From the NCBI GenBank assembly GCA_905197385.1, contig CAJJYO010000126.1:1-5191 (forward strand): a DNA stretch of 5,191 nt, in the 5' to 3' direction. The DNA is from an uncultured Collinsella sp. GTDB lineage: Bacteria > Actinomycetota > Coriobacteriia > Coriobacteriales > Coriobacteriaceae. Positions 1-5,191 of this stretch are shown here, in pieces. A model generated the notes under the pieces. The model was not told the origin of the DNA, made no database searches, and was given only the letters and a program-made list of their open reading frames with translations. The position numbers and the translations under genes were made by a program. Position 1 is the stretch's first letter, and every line of letters begins with the position of its first letter.

Positions 1-1
1 G

Positions 2-439
2 ATCGTTACGGTCAGCGAGGACGAGATCGCCGCTGCTATTCTGGCTCTGCTGGAGGTCCAGAAGACTGTTGCCGAGGGCGCTGGCGCTACTCCTGTGGCT
101 GCCTGCATGTCCGGCAAGGTCGACACCACCAAGAAGACTGTGTGCGTGGTTTCCGGCGGCAACGTGGACGTGACCGGCCTCATCGTCGCGTGTGACATTC
201 TGGAGCAGCTGCCGCAGGATCTCTCTGGGGTTATGCTCTTTGTGCCTAAGCTCATGTTCAACGCTGACGGCATGACGCTTGACGAGTATCATCGTGACGA
301 TTTACTCGCAAGCCTTACCAGTCGCGGCGCCGAGGTTCATGTGGTGTCGACCATGCCGCATGAGCTGCTCGATACCCTGGAGCACATCCTTGGCATTGTG
401 CCTGCCGACTCTAACACTTCCACTGACCCTACCCATTAA
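2..439 (+). CDS. Partial, apparently chimeric ORF: threonine ammonia-lyase segment joined in frame to a DUF512 protein C-terminus
   Basis: The frame is open from base 2 to TAA at 437-439 (145 codons visible); its start is outside the window. Codons at 2-169 give IVTVSEDEIAAAILALLE, then VAEGAGA and VVSGGNVDV. That is the order of the end of the PLP domain in catabolic threonine ammonia-lyases (TdcB/IlvA), where the Ser of SGGN contacts the PLP ring nitrogen. From about base 170 the match to that family stops: there is no ACT-type or TdcB-type ending. The remaining 90 or so residues (TGLIVACDILEQL, VMLFVPKLMFN, DGMTLDEYHRDDL, VHVV) resemble the C-terminus of DUF512 proteins, radical-SAM-like Fe-S proteins of unknown function often encoded just before der. 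The DUF512 tail is thus in its expected place, while the IlvA part is not. Either a recombination fused the genes at a shared GGNV motif, or the assembly did. An intact enzyme of either kind seems unlikely from this frame. Confidence 0.7.
   Translation: MVTVSEDEIAAAILALLEVQKTVAEGAGATPVAACMSGKVDTTKKTVCVVSGGNVDVTGLIVACDILEQLPQDLSGVMLFVPKLMFNADGMTLDEYHRDDLLASLTSRGAEVHVVSTMPHELLDTLEHILGIVPADSNTSTDPTH
152..181 (+). other. Probable junction between IlvA-like and DUF512-like sequence
   Basis: These codons read S-G-G-N-V-D-V-T-G-L. Threonine ammonia-lyases carry SGGN(I/V)D here, and DUF512 proteins, as I recall them, carry a similar GG-(N/x)-V-x-V-(T/A)-GL-(I/L) run before their last 80-90 residues. 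Family resemblance switches within these 30 bases without breaking the reading frame. The exact breakpoint cannot be placed because the motif could belong to both parents. Alanine codon choice also changes across it: by hand count GCT is 6 of 9 before, 1 of 5 in the tail, and 2 in the whole of der. Confidence 0.55.
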
Positions 440-447
440 AGGAGAGC
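438..447 (+). promoter_or_regulatory. Shine-Dalgarno site of der
   Basis: AAAGGAG at 438-444 ends five bases before ATG at 450 and shares its first two bases with the stop codon of the preceding frame. It decides the der start: the same frame is open further upstream to an ATG at 279, but that start would run through the DUF512 tail and has no such site. Confidence 0.8.
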
Positions 448-449
448 AG

Positions 450-1784
450 ATGAAACCTATCGTCGCCGTCGTCGGACGCCCCAACGTGGGCAAGTCCACG
501 CTCGTTAACCGCCTGGCCCAGACCTCGGACGCCATCGTCCACGAGTCACGCGGTGTCACGCGCGAGCGCTCGTATCACACGGCCGATTGGAACGGCCGCG
601 AGTTCACCATCGTCGACACGGGCGGCATCGAGCCGCTCAAGAGCGACGACGTCTTTGCCACGTCCATCCGCGACCAGGCGCTCGCCGCCGCCGAGGAAGC
701 CGCCGTCATCCTGTTTGTGGTCGACGGCCGCACCGGCGTCACCGAGGAGGACGAGTCGGTCGCCCGCATGCTCAAGCGCTGCGACAAGCCGGTCTTTCTG
801 CTGGTAAACAAGCTCGACAACCCCGATCGCGAGAACGACAGCATCTGGGAGTTCTATTCGCTCGGCATCGGTGAGCCCACGCCGCTCTCGGCCCTGCACG
901 GTCATGGCACGGGCGACCTGCTCGACGACATCGTGGCCCTGCTTCCCGAGGAAGAGGACGAGGTCGCCGATGAGTTCCCCGACGCGCTGAACGTCGCCAT
1001 CATCGGCCGCCCCAACGCCGGTAAGTCCTCGCTGTTCAACCGCATCCTGGGCGCCGACCGCTCCATCGTGTCCAACATTGCCGGAACCACGCGCGACGCC
1101 ATCGACACGGTCGTCGAGCGCAACGGCAAGCACTACCGCATGGTCGACACTGCGGGCATCCGTAAGAAGAGCACCGTGTACGAGAACATCGAGTACTACT
1201 CGATGGTCCGCGGCCTGCGCGCCATCGACCGCGCCGACGTGGCGCTGCTCGTCGTTGACGCCTCCGTGGGCGTTACCGAGCAGGACCAGAAGGTCATGGG
1301 CCTTGCCATCGAGCGCGGTTGCGCCATCGTGGTGCTGCTCAACAAGTGGGACCTGCTCGACGACGACCGTAAGCGCGAGGCCTGCATGGAGACCATCGAC
1401 CGCCGTCTGGGCGTCATGGCTCCCTGGGCCCAGTACCTGCGCATCTCTGCCCTCACTGGCCGCAGCGTCGAGAAGATCTGGGCAATGGTAGACGCTGCCG
1501 AGAAGACGCGCTCGCAGAAGATCAGCACCTCACGCCTCAACACGTTCCTCACCGACCTGCGCGAGTTCGGTCATACCGTGGTGGACGGCAAGCGCCGCCT
1601 GCGTATGCACTACGTGACCCAGACGGGCGTCAACCCGCCGACGTTCACGTTCTTCGTCAACCACAGCGACCTGGTCAACGACACCTACCAGCGCTACGTA
1701 GAGAACCGCATGCGCTCGACCTTCGACTTTGCCGGCACGCCCATTCGACTCTTCTTTAGGAAGAAGGAGCAAAAGGATGCATAA
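450..1784 (+). CDS. der: Ribosome biogenesis GTPase Der (EngA)
   Basis: Der is a cytoplasmic GTPase needed for maturation of the 50S ribosomal subunit, and is the only bacterial GTPase family with two tandem G domains. Both are seen in this 444-residue protein, a normal length. G domain 1 has GRPNVGKS (9-16), GVTRER (35-40), DTGG (56-59), NKLD (120-123) and SALH (147-150). An acidic linker (about 166-178, rich in E and D) leads to G domain 2 with GRPNAGKS (186-193), AGTTRDA (211-217), DTAG (233-236), NKWD (298-301) and SALTG (333-337). Residues from about 355 form the KH-like RNA-binding domain, ending in the typical GTPIRLFFR stretch (429-437). All nucleotide-binding residues are present, so it should be functional. 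The start at 450 is set by the canonical MKPIVAVVGRP N-terminus and the AAAGGAG site. The end overlaps plsY by eight bases. DUF512 - der - plsY - gpsA is, from general knowledge, a recurrent order in Gram-positives. Confidence 0.98.
   Translation: MKPIVAVVGRPNVGKSTLVNRLAQTSDAIVHESRGVTRERSYHTADWNGREFTIVDTGGIEPLKSDDVFATSIRDQALAAAEEAAVILFVVDGRTGVTEEDESVARMLKRCDKPVFLLVNKLDNPDRENDSIWEFYSLGIGEPTPLSALHGHGTGDLLDDIVALLPEEEDEVADEFPDALNVAIIGRPNAGKSSLFNRILGADRSIVSNIAGTTRDAIDTVVERNGKHYRMVDTAGIRKKSTVYENIEYYSMVRGLRAIDRADVALLVVDASVGVTEQDQKVMGLAIERGCAIVVLLNKWDLLDDDRKREACMETIDRRLGVMAPWAQYLRISALTGRSVEKIWAMVDAAEKTRSQKISTSRLNTFLTDLREFGHTVVDGKRRLRMHYVTQTGVNPPTFTFFVNHSDLVNDTYQRYVENRMRSTFDFAGTPIRLFFRKKEQKDA
1764..1769 (+). 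promoter_or_regulatory. Shine-Dalgarno site of plsY inside the end of der
   Basis: AAGGAG lies seven bases before ATG at 1777 and within the last codons of der. It supports 1777 over an in-frame upstream ATG at 1729, which would add 16 polar residues (with several Arg) before the first membrane helix. Confidence 0.8.
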
Positions 1785-2460
1785 TCCGATTCTTCTGACC
1801 GCCATCTGCGCCGTGGTCTCGTTCTTTATCGGGGCGATTCCGTTTGGTCTGATCCTGGGCCGCGTGTTCAACCACACGGACATTCGTAAGGCGGGCTCCG
1901 GCAACATCGGCACCACCAACGCCCTGCGCGTGGCCGGCCCCAAAGTGGCCGCGCTCACGCTGCTGCTAGACTGCCTTAAGGGCGCCATCTGCGTCCTTAT
2001 CGCGCGTCCGCTCATTGCCGACTTGGGCTATGGCTTCCCCGTGAGCATTATGGCCCCCGGTGCCGCCGGCGACTGGATGCTCGGCGTCATCTGCCTGGCA
2101 GCCGTGTGGGGCCATATCTTCTCGCCCTACCTCAACTTCCATGGCGGCAAGGGCATCGCAGTTGGTCTGGGCGTCATCCTCGCCTGGTACTGGCCCATCG
2201 GACTTTCGCTGCTGGGCATGTTTATCGTGGCCGTCGCCATCACCAAGTTTGTGTCGGTGGGCTCGCTTGCCGCGGCCATCGGTCTTCCCATCGCTGCCTG
2301 CGCGGTCTTTCCGTACAGCAGCCTCGGACTTAAGTTTTGCATGGCGCTGATCGGCATTACTGTGGTGTGGGCCCATCGTACGAACATCAAAAAGCTCATG
2401 ACAGGTAAGGAGTCCAAGCTCTCGTTTACCAAGCGCGTCACCGAGCCCGACGATAAGTAG
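1777..2460 (+). CDS. plsY: Acyl-phosphate:glycerol-3-phosphate acyltransferase PlsY
   Basis: PlsY is an integral membrane enzyme that moves an acyl chain from acyl-phosphate to the sn-1 position of glycerol 3-phosphate, giving lysophosphatidic acid, the first committed acylation of phospholipid synthesis. The 227-residue protein has several hydrophobic spans (about 4-29, 52-78, 98-118, 128-156, 160-180 and 184-199), as expected for this multi-pass family. Its three signature motifs are visible: SGNIGTTNALR (41-51, family form GSGNxGATNxxR), NFHGGKGIAVG (120-130) and AHRTNIKKL (199-207). A KFVSVGS stretch (157-163) is also typical. The substrate-making partner gpsA follows nine bases later. 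The companion PlsX, which makes the acyl-phosphate, is not in this window. The overlap with der and the internal ribosome site suggest translational coupling. Confidence 0.97.
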   Translation: MHNPILLTAICAVVSFFIGAIPFGLILGRVFNHTDIRKAGSGNIGTTNALRVAGPKVAALTLLLDCLKGAICVLIARPLIADLGYGFPVSIMAPGAAGDWMLGVICLAAVWGHIFSPYLNFHGGKGIAVGLGVILAWYWPIGLSLLGMFIVAVAITKFVSVGSLAAAIGLPIAACAVFPYSSLGLKFCMALIGITVVWAHRTNIKKLMTGKESKLSFTKRVTEPDDK

Positions 2461-2469
2461 GAGAGAGTC

Positions 2470-3477
2470 ATGAATGTTGCGCTGATTGGCTCTGGCTCGT
2501 GGGGAACCGCCGTCGCCGGCCTTGCCGCCGCGCGAGCCGTGCGCGTGACCATGTGGGCCCATAGCGAGCAGACGGCCGCCGGCATTAACGGTGAGCACCG
2601 CAACCCCCGCTACCTTGTGGGCTACGAGCTGCCGAACAACGTGGTAGCAACGACCGAACTCGCCCAGGCGCTCGACGGTGCCGATGCGATCATCTTTGCC
2701 GTGCCCTCCACGCACTTGCGCGACGTGTGCCATCGGGCAGCGCCCTTTATCGCCGCCGATACCCCGGTGCTCTGCCTCACCAAGGGTATTGAGCCCGAGT
2801 CTGGCCTGCTCATGAGCGAGGTCATCGCCAATGAGATCGGCAACGAGGCACGTGTCGCGGCGCTTTCGGGCCCCAACCATGCCGAGGAGATCTGCCGCGG
2901 CGGACTTTCTGCCGCCGTCATCGCCAGCAAAGACGCGCAGGTAGGGGAGACCTTTAAGAACCTGCTCCTATCCACGGCCTTCCGCATCTACCTGTCGCAG
3001 GACATGACCGGTGTCGAGGTCTGCGGCGCCATGAAAAACGTTATCGCCATCGTGTGCGGCATCTCCGCCGGCACCGGTGCCGGCGACAACACGCTCGCCC
3101 TCATCATGACGCGCGGCCTGGCCGAGATTAGCCGTCTGGTGCATGCCCGCGGCGGTCAAGCTATGACCTGCATGGGACTTGCCGGCATGGGTGACCTCAT
3201 TGCCACCTGCACCTCGGAGCATTCGCGCAACCGCACCTTTGGCTACGAGTTTGCCCACGGCGTGTCGCTCGACGAGTATCAGACGCGCACGCATATGGTG
3301 GTCGAGGGCGCCGTCGCGGCCCGCAGCGTGAGCGAGCTTGCCCGTTCACTGGGCGTAGACATTCCGCTCACCTTTGCCGTGGAGCAAACGCTCTACAACG
3401 GTGTTACTTTGGATAGGGCGCTCGAGATTCTTACCGACCGCGTACCCTCCCAAGAGTTCTACGGACTCACCGATTAG
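2470..3477 (+). CDS. gpsA: NAD(P)H-dependent glycerol-3-phosphate dehydrogenase GpsA
   Basis: This cytoplasmic enzyme reduces dihydroxyacetone phosphate to sn-glycerol 3-phosphate for lipid synthesis, linking glycolysis to the adjacent plsY step. The 335-residue protein is of normal length. It begins with a Rossmann nucleotide-binding motif GSGSWGTA (7-14), followed by FAVPS (76-80), the CLTKGIE segment (102-108, with conserved K105), SGPNHAEEI (133-141) and the helix GAMKNVIAI (186-194) with the probable catalytic Lys189. The C-terminal domain has LAGMGDLIATCTS (237-249) and NRTFG (254-258), then VVEG (277-280). The family's more common SGPSFA/SGPTFA motif reads SGPNHA here, a variant I believe occurs in other Gram-positives. 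AGGAG at 2459-2463, overlapping the plsY stop, lies six bases before the ATG. A 20-base perfect palindrome sits inside the gene (see separate entry). Confidence 0.97.
   Translation: MNVALIGSGSWGTAVAGLAAARAVRVTMWAHSEQTAAGINGEHRNPRYLVGYELPNNVVATTELAQALDGADAIIFAVPSTHLRDVCHRAAPFIAADTPVLCLTKGIEPESGLLMSEVIANEIGNEARVAALSGPNHAEEICRGGLSAAVIASKDAQVGETFKNLLLSTAFRIYLSQDMTGVEVCGAMKNVIAIVCGISAGTGAGDNTLALIMTRGLAEISRLVHARGGQAMTCMGLAGMGDLIATCTSEHSRNRTFGYEFAHGVSLDEYQTRTHMVVEGAVAARSVSELARSLGVDIPLTFAVEQTLYNGVTLDRALEILTDRVPSQEFYGLTD
3066..3085. repeat. 20-base perfect palindrome inside gpsA
   Basis: The half CGCCGGCACC is followed at once by its exact reverse complement GGTGCCGGCG. The repeat spans the codons for A-G-T-G-A-G in the loop just after the catalytic-lysine helix of GpsA. 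With no spacer it cannot form a normal hairpin loop without losing central pairs, and it has no T-tract, so it is not a terminator. It may be a chance result of the coding sequence in GC-rich DNA. Confidence 0.5.
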
Positions 3478-3495
3478 CGCAGAAAGGCTACTACC

Positions 3496-4167
3496 ATGGG
3501 TTCCATCAAAATCGCTCCGTCCGTCCTTTCGGCCGACATGGCCAACCTCAAGGGCGAACTCGACAAGATCGCCGGTGCCGACTACGTGCACTTCGACGTT
3601 ATGGACGGTCACTTTACCGGCAACCTCACCTTTGGCGTCGACATCCTTAAGGCCGTCAAGCGCTCCACCGATGTACCGGTCGACGCGCACCTCATGGTGT
3701 CGAACCCCGACGAGACAGTCGATTGGTATGCCGACGCCGGTGCCGACATGATCACCGTGCACTACGAAGCTTCCACGCACCTGCACCGCACGCTCACCCA
3801 TCTGCAGCAGCGCGGCGTCAAGGCTGGCGTGGTGCTCAACCCCGCCACCCCCGTGTGCGTACTCGAGAGCATCATCGACGTCGTCGATATGGTGCTGCTC
3901 ATGAGCGTGAACCCGGGCTTTGGCGGCCAGAGCTTTATCCCGGGCACTCTGCATAAGCTCCACGAACTCAAAGCCATGTGTGAGCGCCACGGCGTGTCGC
4001 CCATGATCGAGGTCGACGGCGGCATCTCTTCCAAAAACATCGCCGAGGTCGTCAAGGCCGGCGCAAATGTCCTGGTGGCCGGTTCTGCCGTATTTAAGTC
4101 CGAAGATCCCGCCGCCGAGGTTGCGCTGCTGCAGAAGCTGGGCAACGAGGCTGCACAGGAGGCATAA
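3496..4167 (+). CDS. rpe: Ribulose-phosphate 3-epimerase
   Basis: Rpe interconverts D-ribulose 5-phosphate and D-xylulose 5-phosphate in the non-oxidative pentose phosphate pathway, in the cytoplasm. The 223-residue protein is a full-length (beta/alpha)8 barrel. It has APSVLSAD (7-14), VHFDVMDGHF (31-40) and DAHLMV (63-68). Next come HYEA (89-92), MSVNPGFGGQSFIP (136-149), EVDGGI (172-177) and the phosphate-binding GSAVF (196-200). The expected metal ligands H32, D34, H65 and D174 are all present, and D34 and D174 are the acid/base pair. One oddity: the loop after MDGHF reads TGN where the family usually has VPN. AGAAAGG at 3481-3487 lies eight bases before the ATG. The 18-base gap after gpsA is the longest between genes here. 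Its place in a lipid/ribosome cluster looks like operon sharing rather than a pathway link. Confidence 0.97.
   Translation: MGSIKIAPSVLSADMANLKGELDKIAGADYVHFDVMDGHFTGNLTFGVDILKAVKRSTDVPVDAHLMVSNPDETVDWYADAGADMITVHYEASTHLHRTLTHLQQRGVKAGVVLNPATPVCVLESIIDVVDMVLLMSVNPGFGGQSFIPGTLHKLHELKAMCERHGVSPMIEVDGGISSKNIAEVVKAGANVLVAGSAVFKSEDPAAEVALLQKLGNEAAQEA
4157..4162 (+). promoter_or_regulatory. Shine-Dalgarno site of the cysteine desulfurase gene, inside the end of rpe
   Basis: AGGAGG, a perfect anti-16S match, overlaps the last codons of rpe and lies 11 bases before ATG at 4174, a slightly long spacing. I see no better start nearby: the next in-frame ATG (4231) is within the conserved LDYAASTPM motif and would destroy it. 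Confidence 0.7.
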
Positions 4168-4173
4168 ACCCTT

Positions 4174-5191
4174 ATGACCGCAGGTCAAAACCGCATACCC
4201 GTGAATCTTGACTATGCCGCCTCGACGCCCATGCGCGCCGAGGCGCTCCTTGCGCAGCGCGAGTACGACGACAGCGAGCTTGCCGGCGTCAACCCCAACT
4301 CGCTGCATTCGCTCGGCCGCAAGGCCGCTGCGCGCCTAGAAATGGCGCGTCGCGAGATTGCCCGCAGCTTTGGCGCGCGCGTCCGTCCGTCCGAGGTTAT
4401 CTTGACCAACGGCGGTACCGAAGCAAACCAGCTGGCGCTCCTCGGACTTGCCGAGGGTGCTCGTCAGCGCGATCGCAAGCGCGACCGCGTGATCGTGTCG
4501 GCGATCGAGCACGATTCGATTCTGGATAACCTGCCGCTGCTGCGTGCCGCCGGCTTTACCGTCGACCTGGTGCAGCCCTGCCGCGCGGGCTACATTGAGC
4601 CTACCACGCTTGTCGAGCTGCTAGGCGACGACGTGGCGCTCGTGAGCATTATGGTCGCCAACAACGAGACCGGCGTGGTGCAGCCCATCCGCGAGCTTGC
4701 CGCGGTCGCGCATACCGTGGGCGCCCTGTTCCACACCGATGCCATCCAGGGGTATCTGCACATTCCGCTCGATGCCGCCGAGTTGGGCGTCGATGCCATG
4801 TCCGTCGCCGCCCACAAGATTGGCGGTCCTGTGGCATCCGGCGCGCTTTACGTTAAGACCCGCACGCCGCTGCGTCCGCGCATCTTTGGCGGTGGACAGG
4901 AAGCCGGCCGTCGTGCCGGTACGCAGGATCTGCGCACGCAGTTGGCTTTTGCCGCTGCCGCCCACACGTTGGCGCCCCGCGTGGCCCAGGAGCGTGCGAC
5001 GCTGCAGGCCCTGTCCGACAAGCTCTACGCCGCGCTTACGGCCCATCCGCGTATTCATGCCACCATGGGCGACTACGCACAGGCCGATCGTCTGCCGGGT
5101 ATGGTTTCAATCTACGTCGACGGCATGGACTCCGAGGAACTCATCGTTAAGCTCGATGCCGCTGGCTTTGAGGTTTCGGCCGGATCGGCTT
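4174..5191 (+). CDS. Cysteine desulfurase, NifS/IscS family (3' end outside window)
   Basis: This PLP enzyme should take sulfur from L-cysteine as an enzyme-bound persulfide, releasing alanine, to feed Fe-S cluster assembly or tRNA thiolation. My translation gives 339 codons before the window ends. Fold-type I motifs are in order: NLDYAASTP (11-19), NPNSLHSLGRKA (40-51), TNGGTEANQLAL (78-89), AIEHDSIL (110-117, with PLP-stacking H113), VSIMVANNETGVVQPI (157-172), FHTDAIQ (186-192, with D189 and Q192) and VAAHKIGGP (211-219, Schiff-base K215). Then comes GGGQEAGRRAGTQDL (239-253). The sequence stops at EVSAGSA plus one T, exactly where SxGSAC with the catalytic Cys is expected. Several positions differ from the common forms (NGGTEAN for SGATEAN, EHDSIL for EHHAVL). 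An Arg-rich stretch (97-105) sits on a surface loop. It starts six bases after rpe, so it probably shares its transcript. Whether it is an IscS, NifS or tRNA-specific form cannot be told here. Confidence 0.93.
   Translation, partial: MTAGQNRIPVNLDYAASTPMRAEALLAQREYDDSELAGVNPNSLHSLGRKAAARLEMARREIARSFGARVRPSEVILTNGGTEANQLALLGLAEGARQRDRKRDRVIVSAIEHDSILDNLPLLRAAGFTVDLVQPCRAGYIEPTTLVELLGDDVALVSIMVANNETGVVQPIRELAAVAHTVGALFHTDAIQGYLHIPLDAAELGVDAMSVAAHKIGGPVASGALYVKTRTPLRPRIFGGGQEAGRRAGTQDLRTQLAFAAAAHTLAPRVAQERATLQALSDKLYAALTAHPRIHATMGDYAQADRLPGMVSIYVDGMDSEELIVKLDAAGFEVSAGSA

Noticed and set aside
279..449. Upstream extension of der to an ATG at 279
   Set aside because: It would overlap the preceding gene's tail for 161 bases. 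It adds 57 residues unlike any Der N-terminus and ignores the good ribosome site before 450.
546..1133. 195-codon open frame on the minus strand within der
   Set aside because: It is a shadow of the der G domains with no ribosome site or recognisable product.
1729..1776. Upstream extension of plsY to an ATG at 1729
   Set aside because: It would add 16 residues with several Arg before the first helix and deepen the overlap with der; AAGGAG is correctly spaced for 1777 instead.
1966..2880. 304-codon open frame on the minus strand
   Set aside because: It lies opposite plsY and gpsA, both unmistakable by motif. Its protein is rich in G, H, R, D with no recognisable domain, as expected for the antisense of GC-rich codons.
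3478..3495. Possible promoter or terminator between gpsA and rpe
   Set aside because: The gap is only 18 bases, holds the rpe ribosome site, and has neither a hairpin with a T-run nor -35/-10 boxes.
3346..4308. 320-codon open frame on the minus strand
   Set aside because: It is antisense to rpe and the ends of its neighbours and shows no family motifs. Length alone is weak evidence at this base composition.
1..5191. CRISPR array, tRNA, rRNA, insertion sequence, attachment site or phage gene
   Set aside because: There are no spaced direct repeats, transposase motifs or tRNA-like cloverleaf segments. Nearly every base is inside a recognised housekeeping gene.

Overview
The window is a compact, GC-rich, single-strand (+) gene run with no intergenic gap longer than 18 bases. 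Strong preference for codons ending in C or G, purine-rich Shine-Dalgarno sites and the order DUF512 protein - der - plsY - gpsA point to a high-GC Gram-positive. A gut-type coriobacterium such as Collinsella is my best guess; this is inference from style and gene order, not from a database match.

Layout. Bases 2-439 are the 3' end of an open frame that enters from the left and looks chimeric. Its first part (to about base 170) reads as the C-terminal part of a threonine ammonia-lyase catalytic domain. The rest reads as the C-terminal tail of a DUF512 radical-SAM-type protein. The change falls on a short glycine-rich motif that both families could share. Then come der (450-1784, ribosome-assembly GTPase), plsY (1777-2460, overlapping der by 8 bases), gpsA (2470-3477), rpe (3496-4167) and a cysteine desulfurase (4174 to the window end). 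The last gene is cut exactly one codon before the expected catalytic cysteine.

How they fit together. GpsA makes sn-glycerol 3-phosphate from dihydroxyacetone phosphate, and PlsY uses it for the first acylation of phospholipid synthesis, so these two are a direct metabolic pair. Der serves 50S ribosome maturation, Rpe the pentose phosphate pathway, and the desulfurase supplies sulfur for Fe-S clusters or tRNA thiolation. Spacings of 10, -8, 9, 18 and 6 bases suggest one transcript. I see no terminator or convincing promoter inside the window, so the promoter should lie upstream of base 1.

I did not find a novel defence, mobile or regulatory system. The most notable point is the apparent IlvA/DUF512 chimera at the left end, which is either a real recombination product or an assembly join.
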